From NCBI GenBank assembly GCA_017626055.1, contig JAGAJM010000004.1, forward strand, positions 248,001-312,000: a stretch of 64,000 nt of DNA, given 5' to 3'. Under the pieces are notes generated by a model. That model searched no databases and had not been told where the DNA came from. It saw only the letters and a list, made by a program, of their open reading frames with translations. This document shows, piece after piece, positions 9,098-17,603 of this stretch; positions within the stretch are counted from its first letter, which is position 1; each line of letters begins with the position of its first letter. The position numbers and the translations under genes are program-made. The DNA comes from a bacterium (lineage in GTDB: Bacteria > Cyanobacteriota > Vampirovibrionia > Gastranaerophilales > Gastranaerophilaceae).

Positions 9098-9957
9098 TCA
9101 ACAGTCGTTCCAATTTTGTATGAACCTAGGTATCTAAAGAATGATGTCTTAGGTTTAATTTCGTTGATTGCTTTTAGCATCTTTGAACCTTTAATATGTC
9201 CGTCAAAATTTACGATGAAAATATATTCATTTGGTTCAACTTTTGATGGGCGGGATGAAATATATGATAAGTTTATATTATTTTCTAAAAATATTTTCAA
9301 AATTTCTAACAAAGCACCAGGAGTGTTGTTAGTTCTAAATGCAACTGTAGTCTTATCTTTGCCTGTTGGTCTTGTTTCAATATCTCCGATTAAAACATAT
9401 CTGGTTTTATTATTTTTATCATCGTGAATATTTTCTTTTAGAATATTTAGCATACAAGTATCTGCAATTTTTCTATTACCGATTGATGCGTAAGTTAAAT
9501 TATGATTTCTTAAATCATATGCTGATTCTAACATTGATGGAGCTTCGATAATATCTAAGCTGAAAGGCATTTCATTTTTGATAAAATCTTGGCATTTTCC
9601 GATTAATCTAGGTGCACCGATTAAGCCTGTAATACTATAAAATTCTGTTGTTCTTGACAGTAAGCAATATTCAATTGGCATAACTAATTCTGAGATAATT
9701 CTAATATTAGGATTTTTAGAAAGAATTAAACTATCTAAAGATTCTCTAATTGTTCCATCTAATGTATTTTCAACAGGAAGAACCCCAGCTGTATCTGGGT
9801 TTTCACAAACATATTCTACAATTTGTTTGATTGTAGTTAATGGTGTGGAATAACAATTCAATCCTAATTGATGACAGAATTCATCTTTAGCCATCTCAGA
9901 GAACGAATTTTGAGGTTCTAAGTAGGCGATGTTTTTAATCGATGAAAAATTAGACAT
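9094..9957 (-). CDS. pheA: Prephenate dehydratase
   Basis: A 287-residue monofunctional prephenate dehydratase that converts prephenate to phenylpyruvate in phenylalanine synthesis. The catalytic domain shows AYLEPQNSFSE at the N-terminus (family GPxGTFS region, here changed to EPQNSFS), VLPVENTLDGTIRESLD near residue 80, and a TRYVLIGD segment near residue 183. The C-terminal ACT domain has NTPGALLEIL and YISSRPSK, matching the GALV and ESRP phenylalanine-binding motifs, so feedback inhibition is likely. No chorismate mutase domain is attached. The ATG has a GGAG ribosome site and a TATAAT upstream. The gene is divergent from the phosphohexomutase gene. Confidence 0.92.
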   Translation of the reverse strand: MSNFSSIKNIAYLEPQNSFSEMAKDEFCHQLGLNCYSTPLTTIKQIVEYVCENPDTAGVLPVENTLDGTIRESLDSLILSKNPNIRIISELVMPIEYCLLSRTTEFYSITGLIGAPRLIGKCQDFIKNEMPFSLDIIEAPSMLESAYDLRNHNLTYASIGNRKIADTCMLNILKENIHDDKNNKTRYVLIGDIETRPTGKDKTTVAFRTNNTPGALLEILKIFLENNINLSYISSRPSKVEPNEYIFIVNFDGHIKGSKMLKAINEIKPKTSFFRYLGSYKIGTTVD

Positions 9958-10020
9958 TTACTTAACTCCATATTTCTAGTAAGATTATAACAGAATCCGT
10001 AGAAAATTTAAAGGTTTAAT

Positions 10021-11400
10021 ATGAGTAAAATAAAATTTGGAACTGATGGTTGGAGAGCAGTTGTAGGAAAAGATTTTAACGAAGAAAATGTAGCAATTGT
10101 ATCAAAAGCGATTGGTAAATATGTTTTCGATAATTATGGAATTTATAAAACCATAATTGTTGGTTATGACCCTAGAAATATGGCAAAAGAATTTTCTATG
10201 CAATGTGCTGAAATTCTGAAAAATGTCGGTTTCAAAGTTTTATATAGTGATAAAGTTCTACCAACACCTGTTTTGGCTTTTAATGCTAAAAAATTAGATG
10301 CTTGTGCAGTTATGTTTACCGCATCACATAACCCGCCAGAATACTTGGGGATTAAATTTATTCCAGATTATGCAGGTCCTGCAACAAGTGAAATTACAGA
10401 TGAAATTGTTGCAAATTTTGGCAAAGATGTTCCATCTTGTGTTAAAGGAAAATTAATTTATACAGATTTTTCTAACGCATATTTTAAACATATAAAAGAG
10501 ATTATTGATTTTGAAAAAATTAAAGATAATTTGGATAAATCTCACATAATTTTTGATGGATTGTATGCGGCAAGTATTGGATATTTTGATAAATTATTGA
10601 ATGAAAAAAATATAAAATTTGATAGTATAAGAATGTATCATGATCCAAATTTTGGTGGTGGTATGCCAGAACCAAAACCTCAATTTATGGGTGAAATGAT
10701 TGATTATATTAAAGCTCACAAAAATTATATTGGTTTTGCAAATGACGGGGATTCAGATAGATTTGGTGTAGTGAATGAAAATGGTGAATATGTTACACCA
10801 AATGAAATTATTGCTATTCTTTTGAAACACTTAAAGAAAAATAAAAAGATGTCTGGTTGTTTGGTTAAAACAGTTGGCGCTAGTTTAATGCTTGATATCG
10901 TTGCTGAAAAATTAGGTGTTGAAGTTGTAGAAACTCCAGTAGGGTTTAAGCATGTTGGTGAAGCAATGAGAGAATATGACCCAATAATTGCTGGGGAAGA
11001 ATCGGGGGGATTGAGTATTCAAGGACACATTCCAGAAAAAGATGGTATTTTGGCAAATCTTTTGGTTCTTGAAGCAATGGCTTATGAAGGTAAATCTTTA
11101 GTTCAACTTCAAAAAGAATTGAAAAAATTTGCGGGTTGTGAATTTATAAACACCCGTGTAGATAAAAAATTAGAAAAAGTTTCTGAAGTTAAACCAGTGT
11201 TAGAAAAATTTGGGATAATGGATGAAGTTATTGGGCAAAAAGTTTCTAAAAAAGATTTCAAAGACGGTGTAAAACTTTATCTTGAAGATGGTACGACTTG
11301 GATTTTAGTTCGTCCATCTGGAACAGAACCTTTGTTGAGAATATATATTGAAAGTGATTCTCAGGATAAAATCGATTCTATTGTAAATTTTGTTAAGTAG
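10021..11400 (+). CDS. Phosphoglucomutase/phosphomannomutase family enzyme
   Basis: A 459-residue alpha-D-phosphohexomutase. The N-terminal FGTDGWRAVVG, phosphoserine loop TASHNPPEYLG (about residues 100-110), metal loop DGDSDRFGVV (about 243-252), sugar loop GEESGGLS and phosphate loop RPSGTEPLLR (near residue 439) are all intact and in order. It interconverts hexose 1- and 6-phosphates; glucose versus mannose specificity cannot be read from the sequence. Its ribosome site is AAAGGTT. In this window it could supply glucose 1-phosphate to the nucleotidyltransferase-like protein at 41245 and the GH77-like enzyme at 59657, but that link is inference. Confidence 0.92.
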   Translation: MSKIKFGTDGWRAVVGKDFNEENVAIVSKAIGKYVFDNYGIYKTIIVGYDPRNMAKEFSMQCAEILKNVGFKVLYSDKVLPTPVLAFNAKKLDACAVMFTASHNPPEYLGIKFIPDYAGPATSEITDEIVANFGKDVPSCVKGKLIYTDFSNAYFKHIKEIIDFEKIKDNLDKSHIIFDGLYAASIGYFDKLLNEKNIKFDSIRMYHDPNFGGGMPEPKPQFMGEMIDYIKAHKNYIGFANDGDSDRFGVVNENGEYVTPNEIIAILLKHLKKNKKMSGCLVKTVGASLMLDIVAEKLGVEVVETPVGFKHVGEAMREYDPIIAGEESGGLSIQGHIPEKDGILANLLVLEAMAYEGKSLVQLQKELKKFAGCEFINTRVDKKLEKVSEVKPVLEKFGIMDEVIGQKVSKKDFKDGVKLYLEDGTTWILVRPSGTEPLLRIYIESDSQDKIDSIVNFVK

Positions 11401-11477
11401 TATTTTTATAAAATAGCAATTTTTTCTTTTATGCACGTTTGTATTTCCAGTTTAAAGTGTAGAAAGGAAAATTTAAC

Positions 11478-12101
11478 ATGGAAATTAGAAACATTACCCC
11501 AATGAATACTACCCCAGCGTTTGGTATGGCGTTTAAAGCTCCTGATGAAAAAGATATGGAAAGATTAGTTGATTATCTTTTGGATTATGGAATGACTGCC
11601 AAGGAAGCTAGAAAAGCATTAGTAAAAATGCAAAAAGCTCACGCTGGTGATACTCATTTTGATTTTAAATATATTCACGAAAATGGTGTTGATACATTTG
11701 TCGTTGCTCCTAAAACAAAAAAAGCGGCAGAAATGATGGATCAAAAAGCTATTACTTTTGATACTGGTGTTGCAGTTGATATGGATGGTGTAAAAATTTA
11801 TAGTCGTGCTGATGCTTGTGAATTTAGATGCGAAAAAAGACTTCAAGGCAAAAAAGGTATCAGAAAATTCTTTGCTCAAGTTGCTAATTTCTTTGATAAA
11901 AAAATGTTAGCATTTGATAGAATGACTGATCCTACAACAGCTTTACCTGCTAGCTTGAGACAAGCATCTGCTAATGTGAAAAATGCTGAAGCTAAAGTAA
12001 ACAGAAGAATTGCTGATGAAGCGACAATTAAAGGTGCGTTTGCTCCAGAATTAAAACCTGTTGGCAAATCAATAGAAGAAGTTGACGGAGTTGCCAACTA
12101 A
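11478..12101 (+). CDS. FG-motif protein of unknown function, paralogue 1
   Basis: A 207-residue protein I cannot assign to a known family. After MEIRN there is a Phe-Gly-Met motif (AFGMAF, residues 14-19), then a mostly helical, Lys-rich body without a signal peptide or membrane segment. It is a clear paralogue of the next gene: both start MEIRN, place FGMAF at residues 15-19, contain HFDF in the middle, a VxPKT segment, and a LRQAS near the C-terminal third. The gene has a good ribosome site (AAAGGAAA) and lies 15 nt before its paralogue, so the two form an operon ending at the terminator at 12661. The motif recurs in at least seven other proteins of the window. Confidence 0.8.
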   Translation: MEIRNITPMNTTPAFGMAFKAPDEKDMERLVDYLLDYGMTAKEARKALVKMQKAHAGDTHFDFKYIHENGVDTFVVAPKTKKAAEMMDQKAITFDTGVAVDMDGVKIYSRADACEFRCEKRLQGKKGIRKFFAQVANFFDKKMLAFDRMTDPTTALPASLRQASANVKNAEAKVNRRIADEATIKGAFAPELKPVGKSIEEVDGVAN

Positions 12102-12116
12102 TAAGGTAAGTGCTTA

Positions 12117-12644
12117 ATGGAAATTAGAAACAATCAACAATACTATAATCGACAAAATTTCGGGATGGCATTTAGACTTCCTGAAAAGAAACCTGCCCAA
12201 GATGCATTTGCAAATCTTGTGTCAAATTATGGTGAGAAACCATACAATGTTGTTGAGCGTAGTTTGACTTCTTTGATTGAAAAACACGCAAATGATAAAC
12301 ATTTTGATTTTACATTTGATGGTGAAAAGTTTGTTATTGAACCAAAAACATACCTAGCGCTAGAAATGTATGCTGATGGAATTCAATTAAGTAATAAACC
12401 CCTTAAAGGTACTTGGGAAAAATTTCTGACAAATTATGGAGATTACGATGAAGTTGTTGAAAACTTAAAAGGGTTTAATAGATTTTGTTACGAAGCAAAA
12501 TATGTTGGATCTCTTTTAAAATCTTCAATCGCAGCTTTTATAAAGCCTTTTGATACTTTGCCAGTAGAATTAAGACAAGCCTCAAGAGATGTTTCTGAAT
12601 TGGAAGAAATTGTTTCTAAACGTGTTTCAAAATCCATGGATTAA
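12117..12644 (+). CDS. FG-motif protein of unknown function, paralogue 2
   Basis: A 175-residue paralogue of the preceding gene, shorter mainly in the middle. Shared landmarks are MEIRN at the start, NFGMAF at residues 14-19, KHFDF, EPKT, and a C-terminal LPVELRQASRDV that matches LPASLRQASANV in the neighbour. It has no signal peptide, no membrane segment and no catalytic motif I recognise. The spacing of 15 nt contains an AAGGTAAG ribosome site. Tandem duplication followed by divergence is the simplest origin. The two genes occupy the spot immediately upstream of the S10 operon, where translation-factor genes often sit in other bacteria. Confidence 0.8.
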   Translation: MEIRNNQQYYNRQNFGMAFRLPEKKPAQDAFANLVSNYGEKPYNVVERSLTSLIEKHANDKHFDFTFDGEKFVIEPKTYLALEMYADGIQLSNKPLKGTWEKFLTNYGDYDEVVENLKGFNRFCYEAKYVGSLLKSSIAAFIKPFDTLPVELRQASRDVSELEEIVSKRVSKSMD

Positions 12645-12660
12645 TTTATAAAAAATGAAC

Positions 12661-12692
12661 AAAAAAGATTGGTTGAAAAATCAATCTTTTTT
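12661..12692 (+). terminator. Rho-independent terminator after the FG-motif pair
   Basis: An A/T-rich stem AAAAAAGATTG pairs with CAATCTTTTTT around a 10-nt loop and runs into a T tract, 17 nt after the stop codon. Confidence 0.75.
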
Positions 12693-12739
12693 TATTTATT
12701 ACATTGTTAACAAATCTAAACAAACATGTAAAATCAAGG

Positions 12740-12768
12740 TTGACAGCCTATTTTGTTTGTTTTAAGAT
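12740..12768 (+). promoter_or_regulatory. Promoter of the S10 ribosomal protein operon
   Basis: TTGACA (12740-12745), a 17-nt spacer and TAAGAT (12763-12768) give a near-consensus sigma-70 promoter. The predicted leader of about 100 nt to rpsJ contains a small hairpin (12820-12841, GACAAG with TTTGTC), which could be part of an autoregulatory leader. Confidence 0.7.
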
Positions 12769-12877
12769 GATTATGCTTGAAGTATAGTGACCGAAATATA
12801 TAGCGAAAACTTTAAGTATGACAAGGTTTCAAGACTTTGTCAAAAGTAGTACATAGAAAAAAGAAAAAGGAATGCAA

Positions 12878-13195
12878 ATGGCAACTAGCACAAAGAAAAA
12901 CAGAATCAGAGTTTGTTTGAAAGCTTATGATCACAAACTAATTGATTTATCTGCTGAAAAAATCGTAGAAACAGCAAAAAGAACAGACGCTAAAGTAGCT
13001 GGACCTATTCCTTTACCTACAAAAAGACGTATTTATTGTGTATTGCGTTCACCACACGTAGATAAAAAATCTCGTGAACACTTCGAAATGAGAACACACA
13101 AACGCATTATCGATATTTACGAACCAACTCAAGCCACTATGGAAGAGTTACGTAGATTAGATTTACCGGCTGGTGTAGATATCGAAGCAAGATAG
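12878..13195 (+). CDS. rpsJ: 30S ribosomal protein S10
   Basis: A 105-residue S10 (uS10) that opens the cluster. [15 protein letters not shown] and the loop [20 protein letters not shown] are typical; the same protein acts as NusE in antitermination. An ATG also exists at 12872, but the AAGGA ribosome site ends one base before it. The ATG at 12878 sits 6 nt from that site and gives the usual N-terminus MATSTKKN, so I use it. The gene has its own strong promoter and is followed by a 223-nt structured spacer before rplC, which is much longer than in most bacteria. Confidence 0.95.
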   Translation: MATSTKKNRIRVCLKAYDHKLIDLSAEKIVETAKRTDAKVAGPIPLPTKRRIYCVLRSPHVDKKSREHFEMRTHKRIIDIYEPTQATMEELRRLDLPAGVDIEAR

Positions 13196-13418
13196 TTGCG
13201 ACGATTCCAGTCTTTGAAAATTGAATAAGCATTATGCATAGATAATGTGATCTACTACCCGCCCGAGTCAAGTTCTAGGCGAAGAGGCGGTGGAAGGTGA
13301 AAGTCCTTCAATGAGGTAAAGAACAAGTAAGCAAAAGTAGCGCTCGCAAGAGAAAATGCAAACCTGAAATGGGGCGGAATGTGTTCGCACCAAGTAGGGC
13401 AAGCAGGAAAGGTAAAAT
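13196..13418 (+). other. Structured spacer between rpsJ and rplC
   Basis: A 223-nt spacer, visibly richer in G and C than the surroundings. Hairpins that can be drawn by eye: CCGCC (13259-13263) with GGCGG (13286-13290); GAAGG (13293-13297) with CCTTC (13305-13309); CTC-GCAA-GAG (13343-13352), a GNRA tetraloop; and GTG-TTCG-CAC (13381-13390), a UUCG tetraloop. GGTGAAAGTCC (13296-13306) resembles a phrase common near the 5' end of bacterial group II introns, but I see no domain V. It ends with an AGGAAAGG ribosome site for rplC. It could be an r-protein-binding leader, a degenerate ribozyme or another RNA element. Confidence 0.5.
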
Positions 13419-14054
13419 ATGACACTAGGTGTAATAGGAAAAAAAGTTGGAATGACTCAAATCTTTGACGAACAAGGTTTGGCTATTCCTGTAACAGTTA
13501 TCAAAGTTGACGAAACTGTTGTTACTCAAGTTAAAACAGTTGAAACAGATGGTTACAACGCTATCCAAGTTGGTACAGTTGCAGCGAAAGAAAAACACTT
13601 GACAAAAGCTCAATTGGGACACTTCAAGAAAAATAACTTATCAAACTACAGACATCTTCAAGAATTCAGAGTTGACAACCCACAAGACTACAAAGTAGGC
13701 GACAAGGTTGAGCTTTCTGTATTAGAAAATGTTGAAAAAGTAGATGTAACAGGTAAATCTATTGGTAAAGGTTTCCAAGGTACAGTAAAAAGATGGAACT
13801 TTGGACGTGGACCAATGGCTCATGGTTCTAAAAACCACAGAGAACCTGGTTCAATCGGTGCAGGTACAACTCCTTCTCGTGTTATCAAAGGTAAAAGAAT
13901 GGCTGGTAACATGGGTAACGAAAGAGTTACTATTACTAAATTAAAATTAGTTAAAGTTGATTCAGCTAATGGTTTAGTATTAGTTAAAGGTTCAGTACCT
14001 GGATGCGAAGGTAGATTAGTTACAATCGTTCCTACAAGAACAAAATGGAACTAA
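13419..14054 (+). CDS. rplC: 50S ribosomal protein L3
   Basis: A 211-residue L3 (uL3) of normal length. The N-terminal LGVIGKKVGMTQIFDEQG and the central GRGPMAHGSKNHREPGSIG (around residues 127-145, including the loop that reaches the peptidyl transferase centre) are intact, as is the C-terminal basic segment. L3 binds the 3' domain of 23S rRNA early in 50S assembly. It lies between two unusually long structured spacers (223 nt before, 236 nt after), so it may be controlled separately from its neighbours. Confidence 0.97.
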   Translation: MTLGVIGKKVGMTQIFDEQGLAIPVTVIKVDETVVTQVKTVETDGYNAIQVGTVAAKEKHLTKAQLGHFKKNNLSNYRHLQEFRVDNPQDYKVGDKVELSVLENVEKVDVTGKSIGKGFQGTVKRWNFGRGPMAHGSKNHREPGSIGAGTTPSRVIKGKRMAGNMGNERVTITKLKLVKVDSANGLVLVKGSVPGCEGRLVTIVPTRTKWN

Positions 14055-14290
14055 GATGCGTAAGCCGGTGTGAAGCCGGAGTCGGGTTGCGATAAGCAAA
14101 CCGAGTAGGGCGAAACACAATATGACCGCCGTTGTGAATGTAGCGAAAGCGAAATGAACGTACAAATCTCAGATTTGTCAGGCGGGAATAAAGCAAAAAC
14201 AGACAAGTTTTAAAAATCCCGAGTTGCCATATAAAACGGAATTTCCGAAAGGGGTAACAGGCAAGTAGTAGAAATAAAGGAAAAAAGAAA
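14055..14290 (+). other. Structured spacer between rplC and rplD
   Basis: A 236-nt spacer, G/C-richer than the flanking genes. It opens with ATGCGTAAGC (14056-14065), whose GC-GTAA-GC core is a GNRA-type hairpin. Next is an 8-bp hairpin with one G-A mismatch and a GATAA loop (14082-14104). A multibranch element follows, closed by CCGCC (14126-14130) with GGCGG (14181-14185) and holding a 7-bp hairpin at 14162-14178. The first 20 nt (14056-14075) match 17 of 20 positions just after the rpsH stop (22024-22043). There is no convincing ORF on the plus strand; a minus-strand ORF here runs through rplD and is a shadow. Confidence 0.5.
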
Positions 14291-14917
14291 ATGTCAAAAG
14301 AAATATTAAGTACAAACGGTGAAAAATTAGGTGAAATTACATTAGCGAAAGAAGTTTTCGGTGTAGAACCTAACATCCATGTAATGCACTTAGCATTAAG
14401 AAGACAATTAAACAACGCTAGACAAGGTACAGCTTGTGCAAAAACAAGAGCTGAAGTAGCTGGCGGTGGAAGAAAACCATGGAAACAAAAAGGTACTGGT
14501 AGAGCAAGAGCTGGTTCTCTTCGTTCACCATTATTCGCAGGCGGTGGTGTAATCTTCGGACCAAAACCAAGAAGCTTTGCGTTCAATATGCCTCAAAAAG
14601 CTAGACAATTAGCTCTTAAATCAGCATTGTCAGCTAGAGAAGCTCAAATCGTTGTAGTTAAAGATTTCTCAACAATCGCTGAACCAAAAACAAAATTAAT
14701 GGTTAGTGCTTTGAAATCTCTTAACGTAAGCGGAAAAGTTTTAATCGTTGCAAATACAAAAGCTGATGAAAATGCTAACTTAGAATTATCAGCAAGAAAT
14801 ATTCCAAGCGTAAAACTTTTATTACCAACAAACTTAAATGTGAAAGATTTATTGGAAGCTGATTTTGTTGTTATGACTGAATCTGCTGTAAATGAAATTA
14901 CAGAAAGGTTACAATAA
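14291..14917 (+). CDS. rplD: 50S ribosomal protein L4
   Basis: A 208-residue L4 (uL4). The conserved tunnel loop GGGRKPWKQKGTGRARAGS and the following RSPLFAGGGVIFGP (about residues 56-88) are clear. L4 binds 23S domain I and in proteobacteria represses the S10 operon through its leader RNA. Whether the structured spacers here play that role is open. The stop codon overlaps the rplW start (TAATG sharing base 14917), so L23 translation is coupled. Confidence 0.97.
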   Translation: MSKEILSTNGEKLGEITLAKEVFGVEPNIHVMHLALRRQLNNARQGTACAKTRAEVAGGGRKPWKQKGTGRARAGSLRSPLFAGGGVIFGPKPRSFAFNMPQKARQLALKSALSAREAQIVVVKDFSTIAEPKTKLMVSALKSLNVSGKVLIVANTKADENANLELSARNIPSVKLLLPTNLNVKDLLEADFVVMTESAVNEITERLQ

Positions 14918-15213
14918 TGAGTAAAGAAACAGAAAGACTATATGACGTAATTAAAAAATCATTAATTACAGAAAAATCAGTGGCAGCAACAGAAAATGCA
15001 CAATATACTTTCGAAGTAAGAAAAGATGCAACTAAAATTGAAATTGCTAAAGCTGTTGAATTAGCTTTTCCAGGCAGAAAAGTTACAAAAGTAAGAACAA
15101 TTTATATGCCATCTCACGAAAAAAGAATGGGCTACAAATTCGGTAGAACTGATTCATCTAAAAAAGCAGTTGTAACTATCGAAGGCGAACCAATCGAATT
15201 CATGGGAATTTAA
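14917..15213 (+). CDS. rplW: 50S ribosomal protein L23
   Basis: A 98-residue L23 (uL23), with IKKSLITEKSVAATENAQYTF near the start and KVTKVRTIYMP in the second half. It lies at the exit tunnel and docks trigger factor and SRP. Its ATG overlaps the rplD stop and the GAAAGG ribosome site lies inside rplD. A 44-nt spacer ending in AGGAGA leads to rplB. Confidence 0.96.
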   Translation: MSKETERLYDVIKKSLITEKSVAATENAQYTFEVRKDATKIEIAKAVELAFPGRKVTKVRTIYMPSHEKRMGYKFGRTDSSKKAVVTIEGEPIEFMGI

Positions 15214-15257
15214 TTAAAGTAAGTACAAAAGCCAAGTAAATAGTAGGAGAAAATAAA

Positions 15258-16085
15258 ATGGCTATTAAAAAAATTAATCCGACGTCTCCGGGACAAAGAG
15301 GCATGACAAGAAGTGATTATCAAGAAATCACTACTTCAACTCCTGAAAAATCTTTATTAAGATCATTGAAAAAAACAGCAGGAAGAAATAACACTGGTAG
15401 AATTACATGTCGTCACAAAGGCGGCGGTGTAAAAAAATCATATCGTGTAATTGACTTTAAAAGAGATAAATTTGGCGTACCAGCAACAGTTAAAACTATT
15501 GAGTATGATCCAAACAGAAACGTAAGAATTTCACTATGTTTCTATGCTGATGGTGAAAAAAGATATATCTTAACTCCAGAAGGCTTAAACATAGGCGATG
15601 TAATCGTTAGTGGTCCAGAAGCTCCAGTTCAAACTGGTAACGCTCTTCCACTAGAATTGATTCCGTTAGGTTCTATCGTTCACAACGTTGAATTGAACCC
15701 AGGTCGCGGCGGAGTTATGGTTAGATCAGCTGGTAACTCAGCTCAAGTAATGGCTAAAGAAGGTAACTATGTAACAATTAAATTACCTTCAGGCGAAATG
15801 AGAATGGTAAGAAAAGAATGTATGGCTACTATTGGTACATTAGGTAACTCAGAATTCAAAAACTTATCAATCGGTAAAGCTGGTAGAAAACGTTACATGG
15901 GTATCAGACCAACTGTACGTGGTGTAACAATGAACCCTTGCGATCACCCTCACGGTGGTGGTGAAGGTAAAACTGGTCCTGGTGGACACCCTAAAACACC
16001 TTGGGGTAAACCAGCTCTAGGTTACAAAACTCGTAAAAAAGGTAAAGCTTCTGATAAATTAATCGTTAGAAGACGCAAAAAGTAA
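15258..16085 (+). CDS. rplB: 50S ribosomal protein L2
   Basis: A 275-residue L2 (uL2), full length. The internal RNA-binding region ([17 protein letters not shown]) and the C-terminal [15 protein letters not shown] segment near residue 219, which includes the conserved histidine near the peptidyl transferase centre, are both present. It ends in a basic tail of Arg and Lys. Unusually, a hairpin with a T tract follows its stop codon by 13 nt, before rpsS. Confidence 0.97.
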   Translation: MAIKKINPTSPGQRGMTRSDYQEITTSTPEKSLLRSLKKTAGRNNTGRITCRHKGGGVKKSYRVIDFKRDKFGVPATVKTIEYDPNRNVRISLCFYADGEKRYILTPEGLNIGDVIVSGPEAPVQTGNALPLELIPLGSIVHNVELNPGRGGVMVRSAGNSAQVMAKEGNYVTIKLPSGEMRMVRKECMATIGTLGNSEFKNLSIGKAGRKRYMGIRPTVRGVTMNPCDHPHGGGEGKTGPGGHPKTPWGKPALGYKTRKKGKASDKLIVRRRKK

Positions 16086-16098
16086 CAAATAATTAAAT

Positions 16099-16133
16099 AG
16101 GGCTTTAAGCCAACAAGATTTAAAGCCCTTTTT
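16099..16133 (+). terminator. Terminator-like hairpin inside the S10 cluster (rplB-rpsS)
   Basis: AGGGCTTTAA (16099-16108) pairs with the complementary arm ending AAAGCCCT (to 16129), followed by a run of T. This has the form of an intrinsic terminator between two co-oriented ribosomal protein genes. It may act as a partial terminator or attenuator, lowering expression of the distal genes. No clear new promoter is visible in the 30 nt left before rpsS. Confidence 0.65.
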
Positions 16134-16164
16134 AAAATAACAATAAACAATAAAGGAGAAATAA

Positions 16165-16443
16165 ATGGCACGTTCATTAAAAAAAGGTGCATATGTAGAA
16201 GAAGCTCTACAAAAGAAAATCGATAAAATGAATGCAAATTCAGAAAAGAAAGTTATCAAAACTTGGTCAAGAGCATCAATGATTGTACCTGATATGTTAA
16301 ACCATACAATTGCTGTTCACAATGGTAAAACTCACGTACCAGTATATGTAACAGAACAAATGGTAGGACATAAATTGGGCGAATTTGCACCTACAAGATT
16401 ATTCAAAGGTCACGCTGGTGCAGATAAAGCGAAAAAGAGATAA
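16165..16443 (+). CDS. rpsS: 30S ribosomal protein S19
   Basis: A 92-residue S19 (uS19). [15 protein letters not shown] opens the protein and [17 protein letters not shown] closes the conserved core; both are diagnostic. It sits on the 30S head and contacts the A-site finger. It has an AAGGAGA ribosome site. It is the first gene after the terminator-like hairpin at 16099. Confidence 0.97.
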   Translation: MARSLKKGAYVEEALQKKIDKMNANSEKKVIKTWSRASMIVPDMLNHTIAVHNGKTHVPVYVTEQMVGHKLGEFAPTRLFKGHAGADKAKKR

Positions 16444-16486
16444 GAATCTCAAAAAGTGATATCTATATTAAATAAAGGATAAAAAA

Positions 16487-16825
16487 ATGGAAGCAAAAGC
16501 AAGACAAACAGACATAAAAATGACAGCAAGAAAACTTCGTAGAGTAATCAACGAAGTAAGAGGTAAAGCTGTTATTGAAGCTCAAGATATGTTACGTTTT
16601 ATGCCTTACTTTGCAGCTAGAGTAGTTGAAAAGAACTTAAAAGCTGCAGTTGCAAACGCTCGTGAGCAATATGGCGTAGCTCCAGAATCATTAAAGATTT
16701 CTCAAATCTTTGCTGATGAGAGTGTTACTTACAAACGTGCAAGAACAAGAGCACAAGGTCGTATGTATTCAAGAATGAAACGTACATCACACCTTACATT
16801 AGTAGTTAGTGATACAACAAAATAG
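16487..16825 (+). CDS. rplV: 50S ribosomal protein L22
   Basis: A 112-residue L22 (uL22). The beginning TDIKMTARKLRRVINEVRGK and the C-terminal tunnel loop (RAQGRMYSRMKRTSHLT, about residues 87-103) are characteristic; this loop lines the exit tunnel near the macrolide site. Spacing to rpsC is only 12 nt, with GGAAAG overlapping the stop region as ribosome site. Confidence 0.96.
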   Translation: MEAKARQTDIKMTARKLRRVINEVRGKAVIEAQDMLRFMPYFAARVVEKNLKAAVANAREQYGVAPESLKISQIFADESVTYKRARTRAQGRMYSRMKRTSHLTLVVSDTTK

Positions 16826-16837
16826 GAAAGTAATAAA

Positions 16838-17572
16838 ATGGGACAAAAAACACATCCAACCGGATTTAGAGTAGGTATAATTCAACCTTGGGCAAGCACA
16901 TGGTTTGCAAAGGTTAGAGACTACGCAGTATTCGTAGCAGAAGATGCTAAAATCAGAAAATTCGTTAAGAAAAAACTATATGCAGCTGGCGTATCAAGAA
17001 TCTTGATTGCTAGAAAAGCACAAAATACAACAATCACAGTTGTAACAGCAAAACCTGGTATAGTTGTTGGTCGTGGTGGTCAAGGTATCGATGAACTTCG
17101 TCAAGAAGTAACAAAATACATCGGCAGACCTGTTATCATCAACGTTGTAGAAGTTGCAAGAATTGATGCAGATGCTCAATTAGTTGCAGAATCTATCGCT
17201 CAACAATTAGAAAAACGTATTGCGTTCAGAAGAGCTATGAAACAAGCTATGCAAAGAACAATGCGTTCAGGCGTACAAGGTATCAAAGTTATGGTATCTG
17301 GCCGTTTAGGTGGTGCAGAAATCGCTCGTTCAGAATGGGCTAAAGAAGGAAGAATTCCTCTTCAAACATTAAGAGCAGACGTTGATTTCGGTTTCACTGA
17401 AGCTGATACAATTATGGGTAAAATTGGTGTTAAAGTTTGGATTTTCAAAGGCAACTTAATGCCTGGTGAAATGGCAGATCAAAACATCAAAGTTAAAAGT
17501 GGTAAGGACAACGCTGACAAAGGCGGCAGACGTCCAAGACGTAGCAGAAATGCTGAATCAGCACAAAGCTAA
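16838..17572 (+). CDS. rpsC: 30S ribosomal protein S3
   Basis: A 244-residue S3 (uS3). It begins [18 protein letters not shown], holds a type II KH domain with the [11 protein letters not shown]-type loop near residue 72, and continues with the C-terminal GVKVWIFKG block. The last 25 residues are a basic tail. S3 lines the mRNA entry channel. It is followed by a 31-nt spacer and rplP. Confidence 0.97.
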   Translation: MGQKTHPTGFRVGIIQPWASTWFAKVRDYAVFVAEDAKIRKFVKKKLYAAGVSRILIARKAQNTTITVVTAKPGIVVGRGGQGIDELRQEVTKYIGRPVIINVVEVARIDADAQLVAESIAQQLEKRIAFRRAMKQAMQRTMRSGVQGIKVMVSGRLGGAEIARSEWAKEGRIPLQTLRADVDFGFTEADTIMGKIGVKVWIFKGNLMPGEMADQNIKVKSGKDNADKGGRRPRRSRNAESAQS

Positions 17573-17603
17573 TAAGGTATAAAAATAATAGGAGCAAAAT
17601 ATA

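Noticed and set aside
13292-13410. Possible group II intron or RNase P RNA in the rpsJ-rplC spacer
   Set aside because: GGTGAAAGTCC and short stems are suggestive, but no domain V hairpin, no reverse transcriptase and no RNase P core sequences are present, so I leave it as an unclassified structured RNA.
14032-14586. 184-residue minus-strand ORF across the rplC-rplD spacer and rplD
   Set aside because: It runs antisense through rplD, has no ribosome site, and its protein composition (Phe, Cys, Pro rich) is that of a reverse-strand shadow.
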